From Candidatus Poribacteria bacterium (lineage in GTDB: Bacteria; Poribacteria; WGA-4E; WGA-3G): 64,000 nt of DNA. The DNA lies in assembly GCA_022821495.1 (NCBI GenBank), contig JAJEDN010000056.1, forward strand, positions 1 to 64,000, written 5' to 3'. The translations under genes and the position numbers were made by a program. The notes under the pieces are model-generated. The model did no database searches, was not told the origin of the DNA, and saw only the letters and a program-made list of their open reading frames with translations. Shown here in pieces: positions 19,247 to 27,361 of the stretch; the first letter of the stretch is position 1, and each line of letters starts with the position of its first letter.

Positions 19247-19389
19247 GCCACGATAATGCCGATCTGATTCGGACTAATCGCCTGCTGGTGGAGCGATAAT
19301 AAGACGGTGGACGCTTGAGCGAAAACCGCATGCCTCGCAGTGAGAGTATGAAACCGAAGCCCACGCCTTTAGGCGTTGGGTAGTATCAC
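19200..19389 (+). ncRNA. Candidate omega RNA (right-end RNA) of the tnpB element
   Basis: The omega RNAs of TnpB systems overlap the 3' end of tnpB and end at the right end of the element. The region after the stop codon is conserved-looking and structured. It ends with the hairpin at 19360-19380 and TAGTATCAC. The guide would begin at about 19390. Boundaries are estimated and no expression data are available. Confidence 0.45.
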
Positions 19390-19453
19390 GGACGAATTAA
19401 CTGGAAGTGCTCAAATATCTAACAAGGATTCGGTATAGGTTACTCTGAAAAGG

Positions 19454-19470
19454 TGCAAATTCCGTGCCAA
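19454..19470 (-). promoter_or_regulatory. Near-perfect sigma-54 promoter (minus strand)
   Basis: Read on the minus strand the sequence is TTGGCACGGAATTTGCA, matching TTGGCACG-N4-TTGCW exactly, with GG and GC at the invariant 10-base spacing. It points left, across the tnpB element toward the barrel gene ending at 17911. In the opposite orientation nothing matches. Confidence 0.7.
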
Positions 19471-19519
19471 TCCGAATAGGACGGCACTGGTAGGATTCTT
19501 GCAAAATCCCAGGAAAAAC

Positions 19520-19568
19520 AGCACAAAATAGGGCAGACTTTAGTGCTAATAGCACAAAATGGGGCAGA
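19520..19568 (-). promoter_or_regulatory. Tandem upstream repeats, candidate enhancer sites for the sigma-54 promoter
   Basis: AGCACAAAATAGGGCAGA (19520-19537) and AGCACAAAATGGGGCAGA (19551-19568) differ at one base and are 31 bases apart, three helical turns. They flank a GTGCT-AAT-AGCAC palindrome (19543-19555). They lie about 50-100 bases upstream of the sigma-54 core, where bacterial enhancer-binding proteins bind. Confidence 0.55.
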
Positions 19569-19645
19569 GGCGTGATACTGAAGGGAACCTATTTGAAATT
19601 CAATTTTTGCCTACCAGTTAAGAACTATGCGATACCATCAAACCG

Positions 19646-20779
19646 TCACTTCCAAATAAGCATTTTGCGGGTTGCGGAAAAATCGCCTGCGTTAATCGTG
19701 TAAAGATAGACACCGCTACTCACGGGTTCGCCGGTCTGATTGCGTCCATCCCAATAGATCGCTTTCGATTGTGAGGAGTAGTCACCTGCGGGCATTATCC
19801 CCGATGACAAGCGACGCACCAACTGACCCATTGGGTTGTAAATCTGAATCGTAACATCGCTTTCGTCTGCGAGTCGAAAGGGAATCCACGTTTCTGGATT
19901 GAATGGGTTTGGGAAGTTTTGTAGCAGTTGATTTCGTTTCACGTCCCCTAATATCACAAGCTGCTTGCCGTGCGGTACAATAGGACAATACTGCGAAGGT
20001 AGCAGTGCATTTCCATCCCAGATCTGGATTTGCCGGGTATTGGTCTCCGAAAGTAACACGGATCCATCTCGGCTGAAGGCGAAATATTCTGGGACAAATG
20101 GATAGTCCATAGGTGTCTCTTCTCGCCAATCCCAAATTCGGAGGTTACCGTTTCGGTTGGCGAAGAGATAGCGGGTGTCTGAACTAACATGCACTGGTGC
20201 ATCTCCTTCGAGTGTTTTTAAAAGTTTCGGACCATTTGGCAAGAGTTTCCAGATTTGGATGGTACCTCGGACGGGTACCGCTAATACCGTATTAGACGCG
20301 AAGGTAAGTGCTGAGTGTTGACCATAATAAAGTGCTGGCACTTGCCACTTATATTGGAAGACAAAGGAGTCCCTTTCGCGTTTCCACAACGAAATCCAAT
20401 AGAGATCATCTTTCCCGCGACCAGCTAGCTGCTCGCGAGCATTGACATTCCAGATTTTTATAGTAGTTGTACTTGGATCGCCAGAATGATTCAGGATCGC
20501 TAAATGCGAAGCAGTCGGACTAAATACCACATCACTAAAGTCGGTTCGCTCACCGAATTCGTCAATAATCGCACCGGTATCCCTATCAATAATCTGAATG
20601 TGGGTTGGTACAACGCGTACAATTGCTGCATTGGAAAGGAAGGCATGCTGTTCTGGAAGCGGCTGCCCAATTGTGCCGATCGGTTCAATCGCAAGTACAA
20701 AGCAAGGAAAATAGACGAGGCTAATCAGGGCAATATGGACTTGCAAACTTCGTCTTAAAAGGGTGGTTAGCATTTTCAC
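19646..20779 (-). CDS. Secreted WD40-like propeller protein with FlgD-like C-terminal sorting domain
   Basis: A signal peptide (residues ~8-30) is followed by WD40/propeller-like strands (40-285: FSPTASHLAILNHSGD, IKIWNV, IQIWKLLPNG, LRIWDWR, IQIWDGN). The C-terminal domain (~290-377) has NFPNPFNPETWIPF, IYNPMGQLVR and YWDGRNQTGEPVSSGVYLY. It is the FlgD-Ig/type IX secretion-like sorting domain common in Bacteroidetes-related and Poribacteria secreted proteins. The start is a GTG at 20779 with GGAGG at proper spacing. The ATG 6 bases downstream is less well placed. The role is unknown; surface display is inferred. Confidence 0.82.
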   Translation of the reverse strand: MKMLTTLLRRSLQVHIALISLVYFPCFVLAIEPIGTIGQPLPEQHAFLSNAAIVRVVPTHIQIIDRDTGAIIDEFGERTDFSDVVFSPTASHLAILNHSGDPSTTTIKIWNVNAREQLAGRGKDDLYWISLWKRERDSFVFQYKWQVPALYYGQHSALTFASNTVLAVPVRGTIQIWKLLPNGPKLLKTLEGDAPVHVSSDTRYLFANRNGNLRIWDWREETPMDYPFVPEYFAFSRDGSVLLSETNTRQIQIWDGNALLPSQYCPIVPHGKQLVILGDVKRNQLLQNFPNPFNPETWIPFRLADESDVTIQIYNPMGQLVRRLSSGIMPAGDYSSQSKAIYWDGRNQTGEPVSSGVYLYTINAGDFSATRKMLIWK

Positions 20780-20886
20780 GAGAAACCTCCAAGTCCTTGA
20801 GTAGTCGTGTGGATAGATGACGGGAATTCATAAAAAAATTTAGGCTGTTTCGACTAAAAAACAAATTAGGTTCGTCGTAGAACGAT

Positions 20887-20950
20887 TCATCGCTTAAGTT
20901 GTCCCCAGGTGGTCGCGAGTTTTCCTTTTATCCATCCATCAACGCGCTTC
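20887..20950 (-). pseudogene. 3' remnant of a LamG gene
   Basis: On the minus strand the sequence ends GKLATTWGQLKR then stop. This is almost identical to the end of the intact LamG protein at 21685 (GKLTTTWGQLKQ). Upstream codons quickly lose similarity. It is the leftover of a second LamG copy belonging to a duplicated lipoprotein-LamG pair. Confidence 0.6.
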
Positions 20951-20989
20951 CGAATACAGTAAGAACACGCTAGGACGTTATAGAAGAAC

Positions 20990-21379
20990 TTAATCGCCTA
21001 TATCCGCAAACGTGTAAAACTGGATCGTGTCAATGCGACTGTCGGCTATTCTTGAGAGTTTTATAATTTTGACAGCATCTGTCTCCGCAGTCAGTGGGAT
21101 TTCAAACGGCAGCCGACCGCCTGGGACTTTCTTAACGAGTTCCCACTCTCTTTTCTCATCGCGAACATGAATTTCGAGGTTTTGCAATTGCCCAGAGCCG
21201 AGAAGTGCTATTTTCCGAATAGCCGCACTTTCTGGGAGCCAATAAATTTCGCCGTGGAACGTCCCCATTCCGTCTACTGGACGATCGATCAAAACATACT
21301 CCTGTTTCGTTAAGAGTGCCGCGCAGCTAATCTGTGATAGACATACGAGTATCAAAAGTAGGCATTTCGATCTCTTCAC
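20990..21379 (-). CDS. Small lipoprotein, paralogue of the one at 22470
   Basis: The 129-residue protein starts with a lipoprotein signal (KCLLLILVCLSQISC, lipobox Cys near 20). It is homologous end to end with the neighbour at 22470: both contain YVLIDRPV, the F-x-GEIY-x-LPE stretch, ALLGSGQLQN/VLLGSGKIRN, EIHVRD/EVHVRD, KKVPGG and TVQFYT/TIQFYT. The GTG at 21379 is chosen as start because AAGGAGG lies 8 bases before it; the longer frame to 21439 lacks this. It may bind another envelope component. Function is unknown. Confidence 0.75.
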   Translation of the reverse strand: MKRSKCLLLILVCLSQISCAALLTKQEYVLIDRPVDGMGTFHGEIYWLPESAAIRKIALLGSGQLQNLEIHVRDEKREWELVKKVPGGRLPFEIPLTAETDAVKIIKLSRIADSRIDTIQFYTFADIGD

Positions 21380-21684
21380 GGTTTTTTCCTCCTTAAAACA
21401 TGGTATTTCAGTTGATAAACGGAGCGATGTAGCCATCAAAGTCTGGGAAAGTTGTTACAGCACTCCGTATTTCTCCAAGGAGGGACCTCTCGCAAGGTTC
21501 ACTCAGCGTTCGATATACTGAGCAATTTTCATGCCAATACCAAATATGTTAAATATGCCCGTAATCCTTGTATTGCGGCTGCCAAATTGCACAAAAAGGG
21601 GCGAAACCGTCTAAAAAATGCCCGAAGAGGTGCAGCGTTCGCAGTCCAAATCCATTTCTGATACAAAAAGAGTAATACCTATCT

Positions 21685-22467
21685 TCACTGCTTCAGTTGC
21701 CCCCATGTTGTTGTGAGTTTCCCTTGTGCTTCGACTGCCAAAGCACCACTTCTCCAAAGGTCGTGACCGTTTCCAGACGTATCTTTGAACCGTTTTGCTC
21801 CGGGGGCTTCATCGAAATGCCACAACGAAATGGTATGTTTATCGACTTTGAATTTCCCCTCTGGAACTTCCCATTCCGGTCTCTTGTATCGCACGACATT
21901 GGAAATCCGAACTTCATCGATGTAGCCTTGAAATTTCAGATTCTCGCCACCGAAATGATGCCGCTTCAGATTTTGTGGCACGATTCCACCAATATGAAGT
22001 GGTTTGCCTGATTTGATGAGATGTCCTCTCGGACAGCACCGGTTACCGCCCTTACCGTTAACACCCATCCCTACTGAGGCATCGTAAATCGCTGTGACGT
22101 GTGTCCATTTCTTTTCAGGTAAATCGAAACCGCCACTAGTCAATGATCTCGCTGCGCCTACGGCATATCCCCACGCACCTAATGAACGATTACTGCCGTG
22201 AATAATCAGATTGAATCGTCCTTCCTGTCCGATAATTGACCAGAAAGTGCCGTGTTCGGGTAGTTCTTCAAAATAGATCCATGCTTCAGCGGTCAATCCC
22301 TTAAATTGTTTATTGGGAAACCACACCTCGGTGGTAGCAACAAAATCGTGGGTTTCATCCAGCCGCAGCATCCCGTCGCCTGCAGGTGAAGGCGGTGGCA
22401 AGGCATCGGAGCTCAGTGGAATTAGTGTAAATAAAAAAAGAGATGTGAGGATGTGTCGATATATCAT
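21685..22467 (-). CDS. Secreted LamG/concanavalin-like domain protein
   Basis: A signal peptide (residues 1-22) is followed by a single LamG-like jelly-roll domain. Typical strands are FKGLTAEAWIYFEELPEHGTF, KKWTHVTAIYD, LKFQGYIDEVRISNVVRY and HTISLWHFDE (the usual 'YIDEVRIWNVAR' signature). These domains bind carbohydrates or act as interaction modules outside the cell. It has a strong AAGGAGG and follows the lipoprotein at 22470 by 2 bases. The two probably form an operon. Confidence 0.85.
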   Translation of the reverse strand: MIYRHILTSLFLFTLIPLSSDALPPPSPAGDGMLRLDETHDFVATTEVWFPNKQFKGLTAEAWIYFEELPEHGTFWSIIGQEGRFNLIIHGSNRSLGAWGYAVGAARSLTSGGFDLPEKKWTHVTAIYDASVGMGVNGKGGNRCCPRGHLIKSGKPLHIGGIVPQNLKRHHFGGENLKFQGYIDEVRISNVVRYKRPEWEVPEGKFKVDKHTISLWHFDEAPGAKRFKDTSGNGHDLWRSGALAVEAQGKLTTTWGQLKQ

Positions 22468-22469
22468 TT

Positions 22470-22862
22470 TTAACCTCCTTTATCCGCAACTGTATAAAAT
22501 TGAACCGTCTCAATGCGACCTGCACCAGTCATTGCATGTTTTATAATTTTGATAGCGTCTGTCTCGGCGATAAATGAGATTTCAAACGGGAATTCAATGC
22601 CGCCCGGTACTTTCTTGATGGGTTCCCATCGCTTTCTTTTGTCACGCACGTGAACTTCAATGTTTCGGATTTTCCCAGATCCGAGCAGCACAACTTTCCG
22701 AATATCCGCCCTCTCTGGAAGTGAATAAATTTCGCCATTGAAAGTTGCCTTCTCACCCACCGGGCGATCAATCAAAACATATGACTGCTCCGTTAAAAGC
22801 GCAGCGCAGCCAACTTGTAATAAACACGCGCATATAAACAGCAAGCACTTCCAGCTATTCAT
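22470..22862 (-). CDS. Small lipoprotein, first gene of the LamG pair
   Basis: The 130-residue protein has a lipoprotein signal ending in LLQVGC (Cys near 19) and is a paralogue of 20990-21379. The ATG at 22862 has AAGGAG at normal spacing; the longer open frame to 23018 is not needed. The sequence upstream of this start (22880-22975) and that upstream of the other copy (21390-21490) are also similar. Both have GGAGCGATG, CTGGGAAAG and a CCAAGGAGG block, so the duplication included the promoter region. Confidence 0.78.
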   Translation of the reverse strand: MNSWKCLLFICACLLQVGCAALLTEQSYVLIDRPVGEKATFNGEIYSLPERADIRKVVLLGSGKIRNIEVHVRDKRKRWEPIKKVPGGIEFPFEISFIAETDAIKIIKHAMTGAGRIETVQFYTVADKGG

Positions 22863-23187
22863 GATTTTTTCTCCTTTGCACACAGCACAGACTGATAGAT
22901 GGAGCGATGCAAGCAATTGAAATCTGGGAAAGCCTTGGCATCGCTCCATATTTTCCCAAGGAGGAAGGCTTTCCCTGTTGGTTTGTAGTGTCGCTAATAT
23001 ACGCAATTTCCATGCCAAAGCAATTCAGACGTGAAATCGTGTTTAAAGGTAGGTTCCTCGTAAATCTACGAATAAAATATTTTTCAGTGTTCAATTTTTG
23101 GACAGTTTTGTTTAAAACTGAAAGTAATGCTGTCGTTGAAGACTGCACTTCCCGATAACTCATAACCGATAACTGATAACGAATCCC

Positions 23188-23216
23188 TTGACATTCAACA
23201 CTTTTTCAAATATACT
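23188..23216 (+). promoter_or_regulatory. Strong sigma-70-like promoter
   Basis: TTGACA (23188-23193), a 17-base spacer and TATACT (23211-23216). Transcription would start near 23223 and pass through the epimerase remnant into the nucleoside hydrolase-like gene. Confidence 0.65.
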
Positions 23217-23261
23217 GAGCGATAGAGAGAATTTTATCTTTTAAACAAATTGGAGACATTC

Positions 23262-23390
23262 ATGCGGGTTTTGATTATGGGCGGCACGAGATTAATTAAC
23301 ACTGCAATTACACGATGTCTCATTGCGTGTGGTGATGCTGTGACGGTCTACAATCGTGGACAGACGGACAATTTACGGCAAAATCATTGA
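23262..23390 (+). pseudogene. N-terminal remnant of an NAD-dependent epimerase/dehydratase
   Basis: A well-placed GGAGAC precedes an ATG opening a 42-residue frame. It reads MRVLIMGGTRLINTAITRCL, ending VTVYNRGQTDNLRQNH. The GGTRxI and VTVYNRG motifs are the start of extended short-chain dehydrogenases (usual length ~320). All of the protein after the first Rossmann strand-helix-strand is missing. Its promoter and ribosome site survive, so the fragment may still be translated upstream of the next gene. Confidence 0.65.
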
Positions 23391-23441
23391 AAGATGGAAG
23401 AACCTTAGTACGAAAGAGATTTTTTTAACACAGAGACTTAA

Positions 23442-24422
23442 ATGCAGTATTCAATTTTCTTTTATTTTCAGCGAAACTTAACAGTTGCATATTTTGCGAC
23501 AATATTGACGCTTTTTACTATGACTATGACACCATCCAATTTGCAAGCACAAGATACCGAAGAAACGCACCCCAAAAAGGTAATATTTGAAACAGATATG
23601 TCTACCGATGTAGATGATGTCGGTGCACTGGCTACACTGCACGCCTTGGCAGACAGCGGGGAGGCAGAAATCCTCGCGATTAGTTTCAACGAAGTGCATC
23701 CAAGTGCTGCCGATGCCATCTGCGCGATAAATACGTGGTACAACCGGGGTGACATTCCTATCGGTATCTATAAAGGTGATCTCGCTGACCCCGATGAATC
23801 CAGCTACCTGGACACCATCGCTAAATTCCCACACAATCTCCCGACTGTTCCAACACCCAGTTCTCTGGAGCTTTATCTACAAGTGCTTCGTGAACAACCC
23901 GATAACTCGGTGACAATTATCAGCGTCGGGTTCCTTAACAACCTCTATGATCTTTTGAAAACCGATCCTGACATCATTTCTCAAAAAGTCACCGAACTCG
24001 TAGTAATGGCACTGCTTATCGACGACCCATACAATACAGTTCGCCACGATCTGATTGATAAGTCGGAGTATGTTATCCACAACTGGCCCACCTCGCTTGT
24101 TATCAGCCATTATGGAGAATCTGTCCATACCGGAGCGAGACTCGCAGAGACACCTGCTGAAAATCCTGTACGGGAGGCATATTATCGTCGATTCAACGGG
24201 CAGTATAAGGGACGTTCCAGTTGGGACCAACTTGCGGTCTTATACGGTGTGCGCGGTCTTAGCAACTATTTCACTGAAATTACAGATGGCAAAGGCAGGT
24301 TGTCAAACGGCTATGAGTGGGAGATGCAGCCCGGTTTTCGGTCTTATCTGGATCCGAAGTTGTCGGATAGTGAGTTTGTCCATATTGTTGAAGATCTAAT
24401 GATCAAACCGCCGCAGAGATAA
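23442..24422 (+). CDS. Secreted inosine/uridine-preferring nucleoside hydrolase-like protein
   Basis: A signal peptide (about 12-37, ending LQAQ) is followed by a nucleoside hydrolase fold. The calcium-site motif ETDMSTDVDDVGAL (near 50-63) is a variant of the family DTDxGxDDA. SSWDQLAVLYGVRG near the C-terminus corresponds to the conserved W/HD-x-hA calcium ligand region. The family cleaves N-glycosidic bonds of nucleosides. Divergent exported members in Planctomycetes-like bacteria are of unknown substrate. The ATG has a poor Shine-Dalgarno sequence. It is probably transcribed from 23188-23216. Confidence 0.8.
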   Translation: MQYSIFFYFQRNLTVAYFATILTLFTMTMTPSNLQAQDTEETHPKKVIFETDMSTDVDDVGALATLHALADSGEAEILAISFNEVHPSAADAICAINTWYNRGDIPIGIYKGDLADPDESSYLDTIAKFPHNLPTVPTPSSLELYLQVLREQPDNSVTIISVGFLNNLYDLLKTDPDIISQKVTELVVMALLIDDPYNTVRHDLIDKSEYVIHNWPTSLVISHYGESVHTGARLAETPAENPVREAYYRRFNGQYKGRSSWDQLAVLYGVRGLSNYFTEITDGKGRLSNGYEWEMQPGFRSYLDPKLSDSEFVHIVEDLMIKPPQR

Positions 24423-24429
24423 TCTAATT

Positions 24430-24477
24430 AAAGTCCCCCTGATAAGGGGGATTTAGGGGGTTTAATTGCGTAAGTCC
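24430..24477 (+). repeat. CCCCCTGATAAGGGGG repeat with right-end TTGCGTAAGTCC
   Basis: One copy of the GTCCCCCTGATAAGGGGG + ATTTAGGGGG unit (24430-24462), followed at 24466-24477 by TTGCGTAAGTCC. That is the right terminal repeat of the elements at 41151, 42688 and 56825. The left terminal repeat is absent. Confidence 0.8.
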
Positions 24478-24507
24478 AATTCTGTATTATTTTTATAGAA
24501 GATTACA

Positions 24508-26934
24508 ATGGCAAGATACATCTTACCAATAATAATTTTCACGGCTGCCTTTTCCCTAAGTATAGCAGCTACCGTGAATGCACAAAAAAATTCAGAGGTG
24601 AATATGGTTGAACGCTGGGGAATATATGAATTAACCTTGAATGGGCCGAACACAGGAAATCCGTTCATTGAGGTTGAATTAACAGCAGAATTTAAACAAA
24701 ACGGTCAAACTTTCGAGCCACAAGGCTTCTACGACGGAGACGGAATTTACAAAATCCGATTCATGCCCGACGCAGTTGGTGAATGGACGTACACAACAAA
24801 AAGTAACCACGCCGAACTCGACGGGAAAACGGGACAATTTACGTGTGTTGAACCGTCCGACGGAAACCACGGGCCCGTGCGTGTCCATAAAAACTTCTAT
24901 TTACAATGCGCTGACGGCACACCCTACCATCAGTTCGGAACGACCTGCTATGCATGGGCGCATCAAGGTGATGTGATGGAGGAGCAGACACTCGAAACCC
25001 TCGCTGAGGCACCTTTCAACAAGATGCGGATGTGCATCTTTCCAAAAGATTACGTCTACAACAAAAACGAACCCGCCTACTATCCTTTTGAAGGAAAGCC
25101 TCTAAAAGATTGGGACTTCACAAGATTCAACCCCGAATTCTGGCAGCATTTCGAGCAGCGCGTGCAAGACCTATTGGACCTCGGCATTGAAGCGGACATT
25201 ATCTTATTTCATACTTATGACCGGTGGGATTTTGAAAACATGGATGCCGAGAGCGATGATCGATATATTCGCTACGCCGTCGCACGGTTGGCAGCGTTCC
25301 GAAACGTCTGGTGGTCCCTCGCAAATGAATTCGACATCATGCCTGCGAAACAGGAATCCGATTGGGATCGGTTTTTCCAGATTATCCGTGACCATGATCC
25401 GTATCAGCGTCTACGCGGCATCCACAACTGCAGACGGTGGTATGACCACAACAAACCGTGGGTAACGCATACCAGCATCCAAACCTCTAACATGGCAGGT
25501 GGCATCAACTATCGCACGCAGTACGGCAAACCCGTTATCTACGACGAGTGCCGCTATGAAGGCAATGTGCCACAAGGCTGGGGAAATATCACTGCAGAAC
25601 AGATGGTACAAAACTTCTGGGCAGGCACTATTTCTGGATGCTACGTCGGACACGGAGAGACATACAACCACCCCGAAGACCTCCTCTGGTGGGCAAAGGG
25701 CGGTGTGCTGCACGGCGAGAGTCCGCCTCGGATTGCGTTCCTCAAGGAATTCATGGCGGACGCACCACCGTTTGATACGCTTGAACCGATCGGCGATGAC
25801 AGGGGACGCTATATCCTCGCGAAACATGGAGAATACTACCTTACGTACACAACCGCACCACAGACGATAACCTTGGATTTGCCCGGAGAGCAACCTTATA
25901 AAGTCGATCGTGTAGATACTTGGAACATGAAGATTGTCCCTGTCGGCACGGCACACCCTGGAGAATATACATTTGCAGCGCAGCCCAGTGGCTCTGCCTA
26001 TCGCTTTACGCCGTACGCACTGGGTGAGAAACGCCGTCCGGAAGCGAAAGCATCCGCCAATGTGCTTCAAGGGAGTGCACCGCTCACAGTGAATTTCTCC
26101 GCAGCAGGGGATCTGGCACACCACTGGACTTTCGGAGACGGCACAACGTCCACTGAATCGAATCCGACGCACGTCTACGAGAACCTCGGTCAATACGTCG
26201 CAACGCTCACGGTGATGGACGAGGAAGGGGACACGGCAACGACATCCCTCGCAATTCACGTATCGCCGGAAGCACCCGCTGACATCGGAACACACACAGA
26301 ATTCCCGGGTTCGCGCGATGGACTCGTTTTTCTTTGGCACGGCACGCTTGAAGATAGCGGAAAGATTGAATCCCGCGGCGACGCGACAATCAGTGAAGGT
26401 GAACAGATGGATCTAACCGGCGGTTTGTTCCTTGCTGAGGCTGTCAATGATACACTGCTCGCAGCATGTCAGGAAAGCAATCAATTAACACTTGAGTGTC
26501 TCGTTACAACGGATAATCTTGACCAGAGCGGTCCCGCACGGATTATCTCGTTCTCAAACGACATTACCCATCGTAACTTCACTTTCGGGCAAGATGCCAA
26601 TCGTTTTACTGTCCGAATCCGAACGCCGCGAACCGGGGGGAATGCAACGGACGGTGAGTTTTCTTTCGGTAAAATTGAGGCGGAGAAACCGACGCATGTT
26701 ATCGTCAGTTATTTTGAAGGAAATGTCTATTGCTACATAGATGGTGAGCTGGCTCACGTTAGCAACGGAATCCAAGGCGATTTCAGCAATTGGGAACTTT
26801 ATCCCTTACTTTTTGGGGACGAAGCAAGTGGCGGCAGGAATTGGGAAGGCAAACTCAGCCGTATAGCAATCTACAGCCGTTTCGTCGGTGTAGAGGAAGC
26901 AACACATAAGTTCAAATTGGTTCAAAGTGAATAG
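24508..26934 (+). CDS. Secreted glycoside hydrolase: DUF5060, DUF4038-like TIM barrel, PKD and LamG domains
   Basis: The 808-residue protein has a signal peptide (to about residue 26) and an Ig-like DUF5060 domain (33-110; VERWGIYELTLNGP, YDGDGIYKIRFMPDAVGEW). A TIM barrel of the DUF4038/GH140-like group follows (115-430). It has WWSLANEFD (Glu near 270, candidate acid/base) and YGKPVIYDECRYEG (Glu near 348, candidate nucleophile). Next come a small beta domain (440-510), a PKD domain (HHWTFGDGTTS, near 535-590) and a C-terminal LamG domain (605-800). It probably degrades plant, algal or sponge polysaccharide outside the cell; the substrate is unknown. The Shine-Dalgarno sequence is weak. Confidence 0.88.
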   Translation: MARYILPIIIFTAAFSLSIAATVNAQKNSEVNMVERWGIYELTLNGPNTGNPFIEVELTAEFKQNGQTFEPQGFYDGDGIYKIRFMPDAVGEWTYTTKSNHAELDGKTGQFTCVEPSDGNHGPVRVHKNFYLQCADGTPYHQFGTTCYAWAHQGDVMEEQTLETLAEAPFNKMRMCIFPKDYVYNKNEPAYYPFEGKPLKDWDFTRFNPEFWQHFEQRVQDLLDLGIEADIILFHTYDRWDFENMDAESDDRYIRYAVARLAAFRNVWWSLANEFDIMPAKQESDWDRFFQIIRDHDPYQRLRGIHNCRRWYDHNKPWVTHTSIQTSNMAGGINYRTQYGKPVIYDECRYEGNVPQGWGNITAEQMVQNFWAGTISGCYVGHGETYNHPEDLLWWAKGGVLHGESPPRIAFLKEFMADAPPFDTLEPIGDDRGRYILAKHGEYYLTYTTAPQTITLDLPGEQPYKVDRVDTWNMKIVPVGTAHPGEYTFAAQPSGSAYRFTPYALGEKRRPEAKASANVLQGSAPLTVNFSAAGDLAHHWTFGDGTTSTESNPTHVYENLGQYVATLTVMDEEGDTATTSLAIHVSPEAPADIGTHTEFPGSRDGLVFLWHGTLEDSGKIESRGDATISEGEQMDLTGGLFLAEAVNDTLLAACQESNQLTLECLVTTDNLDQSGPARIISFSNDITHRNFTFGQDANRFTVRIRTPRTGGNATDGEFSFGKIEAEKPTHVIVSYFEGNVYCYIDGELAHVSNGIQGDFSNWELYPLLFGDEASGGRNWEGKLSRIAIYSRFVGVEEATHKFKLVQSE

Positions 26935-26984
26935 ATATTCGCTTTATACGATTGCTGGCAAGGTTTGATGAAGATTAACTTTTT

Positions 26985-27314
26985 AATTCGGTAATATTGG
27001 GTGTTAACTATAGGATACACCATAAGTGTCAATTTAAAGAAAATAACCGTCGCAGACCTCAGACTGGTAGGTTCGGTTTCCCAACCGAACCGGGTTTTAC
27101 ACAGAAACCTTGAAGACTTCAAAAAACTCTTGAATCCCGTAGGGATGGTATTTCTGTAGAAAAACGTTGCTTCACAAATCCAAGCCCCGTAGGGGGTTTT
27201 TGCTTGGGTGTTTCTGCAGCATCTACACGGAGCCGCAAGGAAATGCTATCAAAAACCCCTAAATTGACACCTAAACCGGTCGGATACCTTCATCTTTTAT
27301 GGAATTACCGAATT
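26985..27314. repeat. 330-base element bounded by nested inverted repeats
   Basis: AATTCGGTAAT (26985-26995) is complementary to ATTACCGAATT (27304-27314). Inside it, GTGTCAATTTA (27026-27036) is complementary to TAAATTGACAC (27260-27270). Within lies a third hairpin, GGTTCGGTT-TCCC-AACCGAACC (27070-27091), related to the element at 61505. No coding frame is present. This fills most of the 427-base gap between two genes. Confidence 0.7.
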
Positions 27315-27361
27315 ATTTTTTTAACTTCATAAAGTTGCGCCACGATGTGCTATTATCAAAC

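Larger units (their letters stand above)
17945..19389 (+). mobile_element. IS200/IS605-type element carrying only tnpB
   Basis: The left-end hairpin CCCAATGCTTTAGCTTTGGG lies at about 17949-17968. The right end has the hairpin CCCACGCC-TTTA-GGCGTTGGG (19360-19380), then TAGTATCAC, as in IS605-family right ends. There are no terminal inverted repeats of the DDE type and no tnpA. It sits between an outer-membrane gene and a sigma-54 promoter that fires toward it. Exact termini are estimated. Confidence 0.7.

Noticed and set aside
19430..19480. Possible cobalamin riboswitch core near GGTGCAAATTCCG
   Set aside because: It lacks the B12-box and surrounding stems, and the same bases are explained by a complete sigma-54 promoter on the minus strand.
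25411..26340. Long 309-codon open frame antisense to the glycoside hydrolase
   Set aside because: It is a codon-bias shadow; the composition (Arg/Cys-rich) is not protein-like, and the plus strand encodes recognised domains.
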